Source: Limnohabitans sp. 2KL-51
Lineage (GTDB): Bacteria; Pseudomonadota; Gammaproteobacteria; Burkholderiales; Burkholderiaceae_C
Assembly: GCF_003063645.1 (NCBI RefSeq)
Contig: NZ_NESJ01000011.1
Coordinates: 1 to 64,000, forward strand
Length of the DNA: 64,000 nt
Direction of reading: 5' to 3'
The translations under genes were made by a program, and so were the position numbers. The notes beneath the pieces are model-generated. The model did not search any database. It was not told where the DNA came from and was given only the letters and a program-made list of their open reading frames with translations. Each line of letters opens with the position of its first letter. The first letter of the stretch is position 1. Positions 41,001 to 49,369 of the stretch are shown piece by piece.

Positions 41001-41554
41001 AACGCCACGGCACCCGCCACTTGCGGCTCGTCTTCCGGGCGACCTGCGCGTTGCAGCTCCAGATAAAAACGGTGCGGAAAAATCGAGCCCAACTGCAACG
41101 CCACATCGGCCGCCTTGTCGGTATCGCCCTGCACAAGGGCTTGACCCACTGGCCCGGCTTGCGCGCCCGAAAGCAAAATCAAACCCTCCGACAGCTCTTT
41201 CAGCCAAGCCAGCTTGACCACGGCCACGCCTTTGAGCACATTCTGGGTCCAGGCGCGGGCCAACAACTCGCACAGGTGCAAGTAACCCCGGTGGTTCTGC
41301 ACCAAAAGCACCACCCGGCTGATGACGCCAGCGTCGCCGCCCAAGCCCTCAAGGTTGATCTCGGCGCCAATGATGGGTTTGACGCCTTTGTCTCGCCCTT
41401 CCTTGTAGAACTTGACCGTGCCAAACAGGTTGTTCAAGTCAGTGATGGCCAGTGCAGGCTGGGCGTCTTTGGCCGCGATCTTGACCACATCGTCGATGCG
41501 GCAAGTCGAGTCAACCACAGAGAATTCGGAGTGAAGGCGCAGGTGAACAAACAT
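38027..41554 (-). CDS. dnaE: DNA polymerase III subunit alpha
   Basis: Catalytic subunit of the replicative polymerase. The 1175-residue protein has the PHP domain with metal-binding histidines (HLRLHSEFS), the polymerase palm with the aspartates of PDFDIDFCQGNRDRV, the fingers, tandem HhH region (GFNKSHAAAYSLLAYHT) and an OB-fold domain (MVLAGIVSDLRIINGQRGKVA). Length is standard for DnaE1. It converges on the secreted-protein gene and is transcribed alone. Confidence 0.98.
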   Translation of the reverse strand: MFVHLRLHSEFSVVDSTCRIDDVVKIAAKDAQPALAITDLNNLFGTVKFYKEGRDKGVKPIIGAEINLEGLGGDAGVISRVVLLVQNHRGYLHLCELLARAWTQNVLKGVAVVKLAWLKELSEGLILLSGAQAGPVGQALVQGDTDKAADVALQLGSIFPHRFYLELQRAGRPEDEPQVAGAVALAARLGLPVVATHPVQFHGPDDYEAHEARVCISEGEILANQRRVRRFTREQYFKSTTQMCALFADVPSAIANTLEIAKRCNLTLVLGKPQLPDFPIPPVKGVVMSVEDYFRYVSFEGLEARLLHLYPSLTKRNEERSRYVERLEFELNTILKMGFPGYFLIVGDFIQWAKANGCPVGPGRGSGAGSLVAYALKITDLDPLQYNLLFERFLNPERVSMPDFDIDFCQGNRDRVIDYVKDKYGRDAVSQIVTFGTMAARAAIRDVGRVLDMSYTFCDGISKLIPNKPGMSVTLQYPPATPKEGDKNNYAIAMEPILAERIEREEDVRTLIELAQKLEGMTRNVGMHAGGVLIAPGKLTDFCPLYQQPGSESAVSQYDKDDVEAAGLVKFDFLGLATLTILEIAREFIVKRHKGQENFAFENIALDDAQTYKLFSDGKTEAVFQFESRGMQGMLRDARPSRLEDLIALNALYRPGPMDLIPSFVARKHGREEVAYPHPAVAEMLSETYGIMVYQEQVMQTAQILGGYSLGGADLLRRAMGKKKAEEMAEHREKFRAGASATHNIPQDKADEVFDLMEKFAGYGFNKSHAAAYSLLAYHTGWLKVHYTAEFFCANMTVEMDDTDKLKVLYEDALKFGIRFDPPDVNRGTHRFEPVTDKIIRYGLGAIKGTGQQAIEAIVAARNEGGPFTSLFDFAVRVDRTRINKRTVDALIKAGAFDSLHMNRAALSASIDRAFEFSNATTANANQGGLFDMLGEDSHGSSTQEPDLLDVLPWGIKERLLLEKTAVGFFLSGHLFDAVALEVRQFARRKIDDLIDSRESMVLAGIVSDLRIINGQRGKVAIFKLDDKTAMMEATADEALINSAKHLLKDDELIIVTAKMQADRFSGGFRLKIEQIMDLGAARCRYGKYLRVAVNGRAPDIARLVREFPAQRERTDQGDLVRGLPVRLALERRSEDLAARAELALGEVAKFFPSDAALASWMAQAEQGQARIVYD

Positions 41555-41562
41555 AGTCGACT

Positions 41563-41568
41563 ATTGTA
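41563..41568 (-). promoter_or_regulatory. candidate -10 box of dnaE
   Basis: TACAAT on the minus strand ends eight bases before the dnaE ATG, which would place the transcript start at or within two bases of the start codon. No strong -35 hexamer is visible. Confidence 0.35.
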
Positions 41569-41640
41569 GAAGCTCACCCTAGGGGACGTAGGTGCAGACG
41601 GGTGCGAGGACTGACTTAGTGCATTCTTTGGTATGCGACT

Positions 41641-42336
41641 TCAGTCCCGCAGAACTTGCAACACCTCCGAGCGAAACTCGCGTCCGTACAAAATCAGCAC
41701 CACCAGCGCCGTGGCCAAGACCAGTGCCAGAGGCGAGAAAAACCAGGCCATGGCAGCAAAAGAAAAGTAGTAGGCCCGCAAACCATCGTTGAAGGTCTCG
41801 GCCGCTGCGCTGACCAGATTGCCCGCCCGCTGCGCATAGTGTTGGCGATCTGACTCACCGCTGGCAAAAGATTCTGGCGGCGGCATGCCACCAATGACCA
41901 GGGCCACAAAGGTGTATTGCCGCATCGACCATGAAAAGCGAAAGAAGGCATACACAAAAATGCCCACCAGCACCAAAATTTTGAGCTCAAACACCAGCAA
42001 GGGCGTGGGCTGCGCAAAAGGAATTTCACCCACCAACTCGGCGGCTTTGTTGGTGGTTCCCAAGAGCGCAAACAAGCCACCGATGATGATGATGCTGGTC
42101 GATGAAAAAAACGCTGGCGTTTGAGAGAGGTTCTGCGTGATCAAGCCATCGAGCATGCGCGGATCGCGCGCCGTGGTTTGAATCATCCACTTCTGACGGT
42201 ACTTGTTGGTGGTGGCGATCAGGCTTTGATCTCGCTTGCCGCGAATGCGAGCAAACCAAGCATAGCCCACCCATAAAGTAAAAAAAGAAAACAGTGCCAG
42301 CCAATCGGCCCAGGGCAACATGGTGATGATTTTCAT
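41641..42336 (-). CDS. DUF599 family membrane protein
   Basis: Function unknown. The 231-residue protein has about four hydrophobic segments (near 8-25, 78-95, 110-130 and 195-217) and the conserved family features WMIQTTARDPRMLDG and FNDGLRAYYFSFA. Both ends of the chain look complete. An ATG at codon 6 is an alternative start. It lies alone between dnaE and a divergent protease gene. Confidence 0.85.
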   Translation of the reverse strand: MKIITMLPWADWLALFSFFTLWVGYAWFARIRGKRDQSLIATTNKYRQKWMIQTTARDPRMLDGLITQNLSQTPAFFSSTSIIIIGGLFALLGTTNKAAELVGEIPFAQPTPLLVFELKILVLVGIFVYAFFRFSWSMRQYTFVALVIGGMPPPESFASGESDRQHYAQRAGNLVSAAAETFNDGLRAYYFSFAAMAWFFSPLALVLATALVVLILYGREFRSEVLQVLRD

Positions 42337-42471
42337 TCTCCTGATCGTAACAAGGTACAGCGGCGAGCAACATGTCCAACCAAGGCCATGTCGAGCAATT
42401 TGCCCGACTCATTTGAATTCAAAAGAGTTCATTTAAACTTAAGATCAAGCAGCTTCAAAAAAATACAAACC

Positions 42472-43860
42472 ATGAAATTCATCGTCTCATTGGCTTTTGT
42501 AGCCCTTCTCAATGCTTGCGGCGGCAGCTCGGGCTCCCCTGATCAAACCGGTGGTCAAACCACGGGCAAGCCCATCACCCTGACCGACCAAACCGGTGTG
42601 GCCCGCTACCACGGCCAGTCTGACTGCACCGCCTTTGTGTTAGACCTGCGCAACGACGCCGCACCGGCCTATGCACTGACCAACGGGCACTGCGCGCAAA
42701 ACTTTTCGGACCCCGACACGCCTTATGCGGTGTTGCGCCACCGCGCCACCACCACCGACCGACTGGTGTTTTTCTACACCGCCAGCACACAAGCGGCCCA
42801 GAAAACCGTTCAAGTCTCGGAAATCACCTACAGCAGCATGAACCAGACCGACCTGGCGGTGTTGAGGCTCAACGCCACCGTGGGCCAACTGCGGGCACAG
42901 GGCATTGAACCCATTCAGATTCACAACAGCCCGCTGGTCAGTGGCAGCCCGATTCAGGTGATCGGCGCGCCCAGCAGCGAATTTTTGCAACAAGTGGCCT
43001 GCCAACAAGGCCCACGCGTGGACGTGACCGAGTTTGTCTGGGTCTGGTCACAACTCCAATCGAACGACTGCGCCGAAATTTACCCGGGCATGTCAGGCTC
43101 ACCCGTTTTTGACACCGTCAGCCGCAAAGCCGTGGGCGTGATCAACACCACCACCGTGGGCATGTCCGAGACCCGCAACTGTTACCTCGGCTCACCCTGC
43201 GAGATCAGCGCACAAGGCACCCGGCCCCGGTCACAAACCAGTTACGCCGTGCCGATTGACGGCTTAGCCGCCTGCTTTGTGCAAGGCCAATGGGCACCGC
43301 AAGCCGGGGTGTGTCCCCTGCCCTTGGCATCAGGTCCGGCGTTGTTGCCACAAGGCCTGTTCAGCCCCATGCATCACCCCAGCAGCAGCAGACGCTGGCA
43401 ATTGGAGGGCTCCAGCAGCGCCGCCACCGAGGTGAAATTCATCACGGCGGGCCAGGACCGTTGCAACACCGACACGGGCTACCAGACTTACCAGTCCGAC
43501 CGTTTGCCGTTGTTGCCCACACAAGAAGGCGTGCACCTGGCCTGCGTGCGTGAAGGCCATCGCCTGACGGTACACCCCATCGAGGTGGACAACAGCGCTC
43601 CCACCACCGCGCCCATGGTGGAGGTGGCACCACTGGATGGTGCTGCCCGCCGGGTGAGCTTGTTGTTCAAGCCCCCCGAAGCCTCGGGCTATGAGACCGC
43701 GACCTCGACCACCGAAGCCCGGTGCAGGGCCTTGCCCGACTCGGCATTCACGCCCTATTTTCGGGTGCCCTTGGTGCTGGACGCGCCTGTTCACCTGTGC
43801 GTCAAAGTCAGTGACCGGGCAGGCAATACAGGCCCTGTCTGGGCACAGACCATCCCTTGA
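42472..43860 (+). CDS. trypsin-like serine protease lipoprotein
   Basis: Predicted secreted, lipid-anchored protease. The 462-residue product has a signal peptide with a lipobox-like LLNAC at cysteine 16, then a Gly/Ser linker. The chymotrypsin-fold triad is visible: His73 in TNGHC, Asp127 in NQTDLAVL and Ser208 in PGMSGSP. The last 170 residues contain cysteine-bearing beta-rich modules (about 330-462) with no assigned family. A longer frame from 42388 was rejected because it precedes the signal peptide. Substrate is unknown; it stands alone in the strand. Confidence 0.82.
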   Translation: MKFIVSLAFVALLNACGGSSGSPDQTGGQTTGKPITLTDQTGVARYHGQSDCTAFVLDLRNDAAPAYALTNGHCAQNFSDPDTPYAVLRHRATTTDRLVFFYTASTQAAQKTVQVSEITYSSMNQTDLAVLRLNATVGQLRAQGIEPIQIHNSPLVSGSPIQVIGAPSSEFLQQVACQQGPRVDVTEFVWVWSQLQSNDCAEIYPGMSGSPVFDTVSRKAVGVINTTTVGMSETRNCYLGSPCEISAQGTRPRSQTSYAVPIDGLAACFVQGQWAPQAGVCPLPLASGPALLPQGLFSPMHHPSSSRRWQLEGSSSAATEVKFITAGQDRCNTDTGYQTYQSDRLPLLPTQEGVHLACVREGHRLTVHPIEVDNSAPTTAPMVEVAPLDGAARRVSLLFKPPEASGYETATSTTEARCRALPDSAFTPYFRVPLVLDAPVHLCVKVSDRAGNTGPVWAQTIP

Positions 43861-43886
43861 AGGGTGGGAAAGCAGCGCCAGTTTGT

Positions 43887-44420
43887 TCAGCCGCGCAGCT
43901 TGGCCGCCAGCGCAGCGATGCGCTGGCCGTAGGCTTTGGCGGTGTCCAAGTCGCCTTGGGGAATATCTTCTGCGGGGCTGGTCGGGCCGACTTGCGCCAT
44001 CAGGCCCGAGTTAGAGCCAATTCGGTTGATGGTGCCGTCGTTCATGGCGGGCTGACCCACCCACACCATACCTTGCTGCATGGCCAGGGTGATGAAGTAC
44101 TGAATGGTGGACAGCTTGTCGCCGCTCGGGCTGGCCGAGATGGTGAAGCCGCCTGCGAGTTTGTCTCTCCAGGCGCTGGTGAACCAACGCTTGGAGGATG
44201 CATCCGCAAACTTCTTGAATTGCCAAGAGGCCATGCCCATATAGGTGGGCGAGCCGAAGATGATTGCGTCGGCCGCATCCAATGCGGTCCAGTCAGCGTC
44301 GGTGATGTTGCCGTCGGCATCAATCGCGATCACTTGCGCGTTGGCGCCTTGGGCCACAAATTGGGCCACGCGCTGGGTATGGCCGTAGCCGGAATGGTAG
44401 ACAACAACTGTTTTAGCCAT
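43887..44420 (-). CDS. flavodoxin-like NAD(P)H-dependent oxidoreductase
   Basis: FMN-binding protein of the flavodoxin/WrbA superfamily. The 177-residue protein has the phosphate loop YHSGYGHTQRVAQ at the N-terminus, FGSPTYMGMASWQFKKF in the flavin-ring region and the Rossmann-like alternating strands. A quinone reductase role is likely but unproven. It lies downstream of the pirin gene on the same strand, 88 bases away, so the pair may form one unit. Confidence 0.85.
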   Translation of the reverse strand: MAKTVVVYHSGYGHTQRVAQFVAQGANAQVIAIDADGNITDADWTALDAADAIIFGSPTYMGMASWQFKKFADASSKRWFTSAWRDKLAGGFTISASPSGDKLSTIQYFITLAMQQGMVWVGQPAMNDGTINRIGSNSGLMAQVGPTSPAEDIPQGDLDTAKAYGQRIAALAAKLRG

Positions 44421-44508
44421 GAGAAAAACTTCTTGGAGGTTGAGAAAAGTGGGAAGAAAAAATAAGAGCGGTGATGGATCCCCGCACAGGCGTAAATGGT
44501 GCGAAGGA

Positions 44509-45222
44509 TCAGGCCGACAAGTCGAACACCAGCACTTCGGCGTCTTGGCCTTGGCTCAAAGCCAGGGACGATTCGGCTTGCAGCATCGCCGCGTCGCCCG
44601 CAATCAGTGCTTGGCCGTTGACCTGCAGCGCACCACGCACCAAAAAAACATAGGCTTTGCGGGAAGGGTTCAGAGGCAAAACGGCATTTTCAGGGCCATT
44701 GAACAGGCCTGAGTACATGCGGGCATCAGCGTGAATTTCAACTGTATGCGCGGCAGCTTGGGCGTCCGATGCAGGCGCAGCCACCAAAGCCAGTTGCCCA
44801 CGCTTGGCGCTCTCGGGCACCGACTTTTGCTCGTAACCGGGTTCGATGCCCGTCACATTGGGCTCGATCCAGATTTGCAAAAAATGGGTCTGCTCGCCTT
44901 GGGCGTGGTTGAACTCACTGTGTTGCACGCCGCTGCCTGCACTCATGCGCTGCACATCACCGGGCGGAATACCCTTGACATTGCCCATGCTGTCCTTATG
45001 GGCCAAATTGCCGGACAGCACATAACTGATGATTTCCATATCGCGGTGGCCGTGCGTGCCAAAACCGGTGCCGGGGGCAATGCGGTCTTCGTTAATGACG
45101 CGCAGATTGCCAAACCCCATGTGCGCCGGGTCAAAGTAGTTGGCAAAAGAAAAGCTGTGAAACGACTTCAGCCAGCCGTGGTCGGCGTAGCCGCGTTCGG
45201 CAGATTTGCGGATGTTCAGCAT
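44509..45222 (-). CDS. pirin family protein
   Basis: Cupin-superfamily protein; bacterial relatives such as YhhW have quercetinase activity in vitro. The 237-residue protein has the pirin N-terminal cupin with metal-ligand pattern HGHRDMEI and VQHSEFNH, and a second cupin half. It is divergent from a LysR regulator with a palindrome in between, and upstream of the flavodoxin gene. Confidence 0.92.
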   Translation of the reverse strand: MLNIRKSAERGYADHGWLKSFHSFSFANYFDPAHMGFGNLRVINEDRIAPGTGFGTHGHRDMEIISYVLSGNLAHKDSMGNVKGIPPGDVQRMSAGSGVQHSEFNHAQGEQTHFLQIWIEPNVTGIEPGYEQKSVPESAKRGQLALVAAPASDAQAAAHTVEIHADARMYSGLFNGPENAVLPLNPSRKAYVFLVRGALQVNGQALIAGDAAMLQAESSLALSQGQDAEVLVFDLSA

Positions 45223-45317
45223 GAGCGTGTCCTTTTAGAGTCTTTGGAGGTCGTGACTGGATAGATTTTGAACTTTAGCCCGGCGGGCGTGCTTTAAAGT
45301 TGCCTTCATTTGCTGGC

Positions 45318-45340
45318 ATCATTCAAACCAATTGAATGAT
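45318..45340. promoter_or_regulatory. palindromic candidate operator between pirin and lysR genes
   Basis: ATCATTCAA-ACCAA-TTGAATGAT has perfect nine-base arms around a five-base spacer in the divergent gap. Its position and symmetry fit a LysR-type recognition site controlling the pirin/flavodoxin unit and autoregulation. It lies just upstream of the ATG at 45353. Confidence 0.6.
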
Positions 45341-45352
45341 CAAGCAACCACC

Positions 45353-46291
45353 ATGCAAACACCCCGCGATTGGCTGACTCCCGAAGCCCTGCTCATGCTG
45401 CAGACCATCGATCAAAAAGGCAGCTTTGCCGCAGCCGCCCGCGCCCTGAATCTGGTGCCCAGCGCCCTGACCTACCGGGTGCGCCAACTCGAAGACGCAC
45501 TCGATGTGCTGCTGTTTGACCGCAGTGCCCGCCAAGCGGTGCCCACCGCCGCAGGCCGCGAGTTGTTGCGCGAAGCCACCCGCTTGCTTGACGACATGGA
45601 CGCCGTGGCCAACCGCGTGCGCCGCGTGGCTACCGGCTGGGAGGCGGTGTTCACCGTGGCGGTGGACAGCATCGTCTCGCGCAGCGTGATCATGGACTTG
45701 TGTGCCAGCTTTTTGGCGCTGGGAGCGCCCACCCTGATGCGGTTGCGATATGAAACCTTGTCGGGCACGCTGGCCGCACTCACTTCAGGCCAGGCCGATC
45801 TGGCGCTGGGTGTGGTGCTGGAGCCAGGCCTGAAAACCGATATCCGGCATGCGTTGCTGGGCGAGATTGCTTTTGTGTATGCCGTGGCCCCGCACCACCC
45901 GCTGGCCCACACTGCCGAGCCGCTGACTGACGCCAACTTGCAACAGCACCGCGCCGTGGCCGTAGCCGATTCGGTTAACCGGGGCGTGGGCCTGACCATA
46001 GGGCTGCAAGGGGGGCAAGACGTGTTCACCGTGCCCGACATGCCCAGCAAACTCGAAGCCCAATTGCGCGGCTTGGGTGGCGGTTTTTTGCCCGAATCGC
46101 TGGCCAGGCCTTACATCGACAAAGGCCTGCTGGTGGCCAAGCAGGTTCACAACCCGCGCAGCAACAACTGCCACCTCGCCTGGCGCGACACGCCTCAAAC
46201 GCCCGCCGGACAGTCCTTGCGCTGGTGGTTGAGCCAATTGGAGCGGCCCGCCACCCGCCAAGCGCTGCTGCGGCCCGTGCACAGTGTGTGA
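45353..46291 (+). CDS. LysR family transcriptional regulator
   Basis: Predicted activator or repressor with an N-terminal winged helix-turn-helix (LTPEALLMLQTIDQKGSFAAAARALNL, about residues 6-35; written here in parts) and a C-terminal effector-binding domain. 312 residues from this ATG. An upstream in-frame TTG at 45332 falls inside the palindrome and has no ribosome binding site. It is divergent from the pirin-flavodoxin pair, which is the usual arrangement for its target. Ligand unknown. Confidence 0.9.
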   Translation: MQTPRDWLTPEALLMLQTIDQKGSFAAAARALNLVPSALTYRVRQLEDALDVLLFDRSARQAVPTAAGRELLREATRLLDDMDAVANRVRRVATGWEAVFTVAVDSIVSRSVIMDLCASFLALGAPTLMRLRYETLSGTLAALTSGQADLALGVVLEPGLKTDIRHALLGEIAFVYAVAPHHPLAHTAEPLTDANLQQHRAVAVADSVNRGVGLTIGLQGGQDVFTVPDMPSKLEAQLRGLGGGFLPESLARPYIDKGLLVAKQVHNPRSNNCHLAWRDTPQTPAGQSLRWWLSQLERPATRQALLRPVHSV

Positions 46292-46368
46292 AAACGACCA
46301 GCCCCACCGACATCGGGAATAACCCACCCGGGTGGTTTCAAGGCCCTTTTCTCAGCTAAAGTGACCCC

Positions 46369-47415
46369 ATGAACACACCACACATCGCCATCATCGGTGT
46401 CGGCATGGCCGGCGTCACCTGCGCCCGCACTTTGCGTCAAGCCGGCCACAACGTCACTTTATTCGAAAAAAGCCGCGGCTTTGGGGGCCGCATGTCCACC
46501 CGCGCCAGCGCCTTTGGTGGCTTTGACCACGGGGCCCAATACTTCACCGTGCGCGACCCGCGCTTTGAGCTGGCCATTGCCACCGCCCCTGGTGTATGCA
46601 AACCCTGGAGCGCCAACGCCGTGCGCGTGCTCGACCCCAATGGCCGCGTGATCGAAGCCGGCCTGCCCGGCGGCGAGCGCCACTGGGTGGCCACCCCAGG
46701 CATGAACGGCTTGGTCAAAGCCTGGGCTGCGCCTTTGGTCGAAGACGGCAATGTGCAGTTAGAAACCCGCGTCACGCAAATCTCGCCCGACCCCCTGAAG
46801 AAAAACGGCTGGCAACTGCACACTGAAAGCGAAGATGGGGGTCAGCACATCTACGCTGGTTTTGACCAAGTGATCTTGGCCATCCCGCCCGCACAGGCGC
46901 AGGCTTTGCTTCAAGCTTCGGGCCAAAGCGCCTTCGCCGAGCCCCTGAAAAATGTGCGTGTAGAACCCTGCTGGACGCTGATGCTGGCTTATCCGCAAGC
47001 CGTGCAACCGGGTGTGATCACCATCGGCCCGCAATGGAACGCGGCACGCAGCACGCACCACCGCATCGCCTGGATGGCGCGCGAATCGTCCAAGCCCGGG
47101 CGTGAACGCATCGAACGCTGGACCGTGCAGGCCAGCGCGCCCTGGTCGGCCGAGCACGTGAACGACAGCCCCGATCGCATCAAAGGCAAACTCATCAAGG
47201 CCTTTGCCGAGATCACCGGAATTCGCGTCACCCCTGACCTGGCCGAGGTGCACCGCTGGCTGTATGCCAAAACTGCTCAGCCTTTGGGCCAAAGCTTCTT
47301 GTGGTCCAAAGCGCAAGGCATCGGCCTGTGCGGTGACTGGTGCCTGGGGCATCGGGTCGAAGACGCCTTCGTCTCGGGCTTGGATCTGGCTTTGGCGGTG
47401 CTCAAGAAACGTTGA
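46369..47415 (+). CDS. FAD-dependent oxidoreductase, renalase-like
   Basis: Predicted NAD(P)/FAD amine-oxidase-fold flavoprotein. The 348-residue protein has the dinucleotide motif IGVGMAGVTCARTL at the N-terminus, the FEKSRGFGGRMSTR segment typical of renalase-like proteins, and a C-terminal FAD contact GLCGDWCLGHRVEDAF. Substrate is unknown. It is six bases upstream of gluQRS on the same strand, suggesting co-transcription. Confidence 0.85.
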   Translation: MNTPHIAIIGVGMAGVTCARTLRQAGHNVTLFEKSRGFGGRMSTRASAFGGFDHGAQYFTVRDPRFELAIATAPGVCKPWSANAVRVLDPNGRVIEAGLPGGERHWVATPGMNGLVKAWAAPLVEDGNVQLETRVTQISPDPLKKNGWQLHTESEDGGQHIYAGFDQVILAIPPAQAQALLQASGQSAFAEPLKNVRVEPCWTLMLAYPQAVQPGVITIGPQWNAARSTHHRIAWMARESSKPGRERIERWTVQASAPWSAEHVNDSPDRIKGKLIKAFAEITGIRVTPDLAEVHRWLYAKTAQPLGQSFLWSKAQGIGLCGDWCLGHRVEDAFVSGLDLALAVLKKR

Positions 47416-47421
47416 CCTCCC

Positions 47422-48312
47422 ATGGGAAGCCCCTACGCAGGCCGGTTCGCGCCCTCGCCAACCGGCCTTTTGCATGCCGGCTCGCTGGTGGCTGCGCTGG
47501 CCAGCTGGTTGGACGCCCGTGCCCACGGCGGCCAATGGCTGGTGCGCATCGAAGACGTGGACACAGCCCGCTGCGTGCCCGGGGCCGACCAGATCATCTT
47601 GCAACAACTGGCCGCCTGTGACTTGACATCCGATGGTCCCGTGCTTTGGCAAAGCCAGCGCGGCGAGCACTACGCTGCGGCCCTGCAAAGCCTGGTGAAC
47701 CAAGGCTGGGCCTACCCCTGCGGCTGCTCGCGCAAAGAGATTGAATCGGCCCAAGCCGTGGCCCGGCACAGCGCCGCCGTGTACCCCGGCACCTGCCGAG
47801 AAGGCCTGAATGGCAAACCCGCCCGCGCCTGGCGGCTGAATGTGCTGGCCGTGCAAGCGGCGCTCGGCCTGCCCGCCATCACGCACTGGCGCGACCGCCG
47901 CTTGGGAGCACAGCAACAAAACGTGGGCCAAGATGTGGGCGACTTTGTGCTGCGCCGCGCCGACGGCCTGTGGGCCTACCAGCTGGCGGTGGTGGTGGAC
48001 GACGCCGCGCAATGCATCACCCATGTTGTGCGCGGCCAAGACCTGGCCGACAACACCGCACGGCAAATCGTACTTCAACACGCTTTGGGGCTGCCCACAC
48101 CCCAGTACCTGCACACCCCCCTGGTGCTGGGCACGGATGGCGAAAAACTCAGCAAACAAAACGGGGCACTGGCGCTGGACCTGTCTGACCCCTTGGCGGC
48201 ACTGGGCCAGGCGGCCCAACTGCTGGGTTTACCTGCTCAGCCAGGGCTGCACAACTTTCTCACGCAGGCGCAGGGCTCATGGGCCCGCCTGTTCATCTCC
48301 CGCACCCACTGA
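47422..48312 (+). CDS. gluQ: glutamyl-Q tRNA(Asp) synthetase
   Basis: Attaches glutamate to queuosine in the wobble position of tRNA-Asp. The 296-residue protein resembles the catalytic half of Glu[22 protein letters not shown] (HIGH region), a zinc motif with CGCS and YPGTC, and a KMSKS-like EKLSKQNG. It lacks the anticodon-binding domain, as expected for GluQRS (YadB). Confidence 0.95.
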   Translation: MGSPYAGRFAPSPTGLLHAGSLVAALASWLDARAHGGQWLVRIEDVDTARCVPGADQIILQQLAACDLTSDGPVLWQSQRGEHYAAALQSLVNQGWAYPCGCSRKEIESAQAVARHSAAVYPGTCREGLNGKPARAWRLNVLAVQAALGLPAITHWRDRRLGAQQQNVGQDVGDFVLRRADGLWAYQLAVVVDDAAQCITHVVRGQDLADNTARQIVLQHALGLPTPQYLHTPLVLGTDGEKLSKQNGALALDLSDPLAALGQAAQLLGLPAQPGLHNFLTQAQGSWARLFISRTH

Positions 48313-48520
48313 ACCCTTGGAGAGCAGTGACATCGGTGCATACCTCTGAAAAAGTGTGGCAACTGACTTCTTTGGAATTCAAAACCGAAGAATTCGCCAG
48401 AATCTCAACAGGTAAAATCCAACCTCTGCCAAATGCGGCAGTTCATGACGTGAGCGCTCGTCGCCCGTTGCCAAAAGAGCCTTCGGCTCTGCTTGTCCGA
48501 TTCAACACCCTCTCACACCC

Positions 48521-49369
48521 ATGACGCGAGCCCTGCCGCGTGCCAGCCTTTACAGCGCCAGCTTGGTGCGTTTTCTGACCGAGAACGCCCTGCTTGCTCC
48601 TGCACGTCAGGCAGAAGATGTGGGCCGAAAACTGGGCGATTGGCTTGATTTTCGACAAGCCATTGCGCTGCACGGCGTGCTGCCCCCCGAGACCGCCAGT
48701 GCTACACCACCCACCTGCCTGCCTGCCCCTGTGCAACGCATGGTCCTGATCGCCCCCGAGGCACTGGCCAAGCATGTGGACAAAGTGCGCGCTCAATTGA
48801 TCGAATCCATCACCCAAGGCGCCCCAGCGGGCACAGGCCTGGCGCGCATCGACATGCCCGCTCCGGTTTTGGACGAGCCGGTGGAGATCAAGACTGTGTT
48901 TGAGCCCTACCGCCGCTTTGTGGCAGCACACCAGCGGCAAATGGAAAGCACGCTGCGCAGCTTGCGAGCCCTGTTGCGCCTGCAGCTGAGCCAACGCGGC
49001 GGCGCAGGGCAGCAACTGGCCGCACTCGACACCGCTTATGAAAACATCCTCGTCGATCGCGAAGCGGCGCTGCTGGCCAAAACAACCAAGTTGCTGGAAA
49101 AGCGCTTTGTACAAGCCCTCAAGGCGCACATGCAGCTTCAGGCCCAAGCCCAGCCAGCAGCCCTGGCCACCGAAACCACCGATGCCACTGACGATATTGA
49201 CGTCATTAACTCGAATCAAAACGACACCCCCAAGGACTACCTGAGCCGCTGGCTGATGCCACTTCGTCAAACCCTTCGTCAGGCTTTGCTTGCCGAACTC
49301 GACACCCGACTACAACCGAGCCTCGGACTGCTCGAAGCCCTCACCGCTCACGCCCCACACACACCATGA
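48521..49369 (+). CDS. DUF3348 family protein
   Basis: Function unknown. The 282-residue protein appears soluble and helical, begins MTRALPRASLYSASLVRFL and has conserved basic segments near 155-200 (FEPYRRFVAAHQRQME). No membrane segment or signal peptide is visible. It is the first gene of four overlapping plus-strand genes; its TGA overlaps the next ATG. Preceding it, 48313-48520 contains a short perfect hairpin (near 48474-48490) but no gene. Confidence 0.85.
   Translation: MTRALPRASLYSASLVRFLTENALLAPARQAEDVGRKLGDWLDFRQAIALHGVLPPETASATPPTCLPAPVQRMVLIAPEALAKHVDKVRAQLIESITQGAPAGTGLARIDMPAPVLDEPVEIKTVFEPYRRFVAAHQRQMESTLRSLRALLRLQLSQRGGAGQQLAALDTAYENILVDREAALLAKTTKLLEKRFVQALKAHMQLQAQAQPAALATETTDATDDIDVINSNQNDTPKDYLSRWLMPLRQTLRQALLAELDTRLQPSLGLLEALTAHAPHTP

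Noticed and set aside
46759..48219. 486-codon minus-strand frame opposite the FAD oxidoreductase and gluQRS
   Set aside because: Spans two real genes on the other strand; both have conserved motifs.
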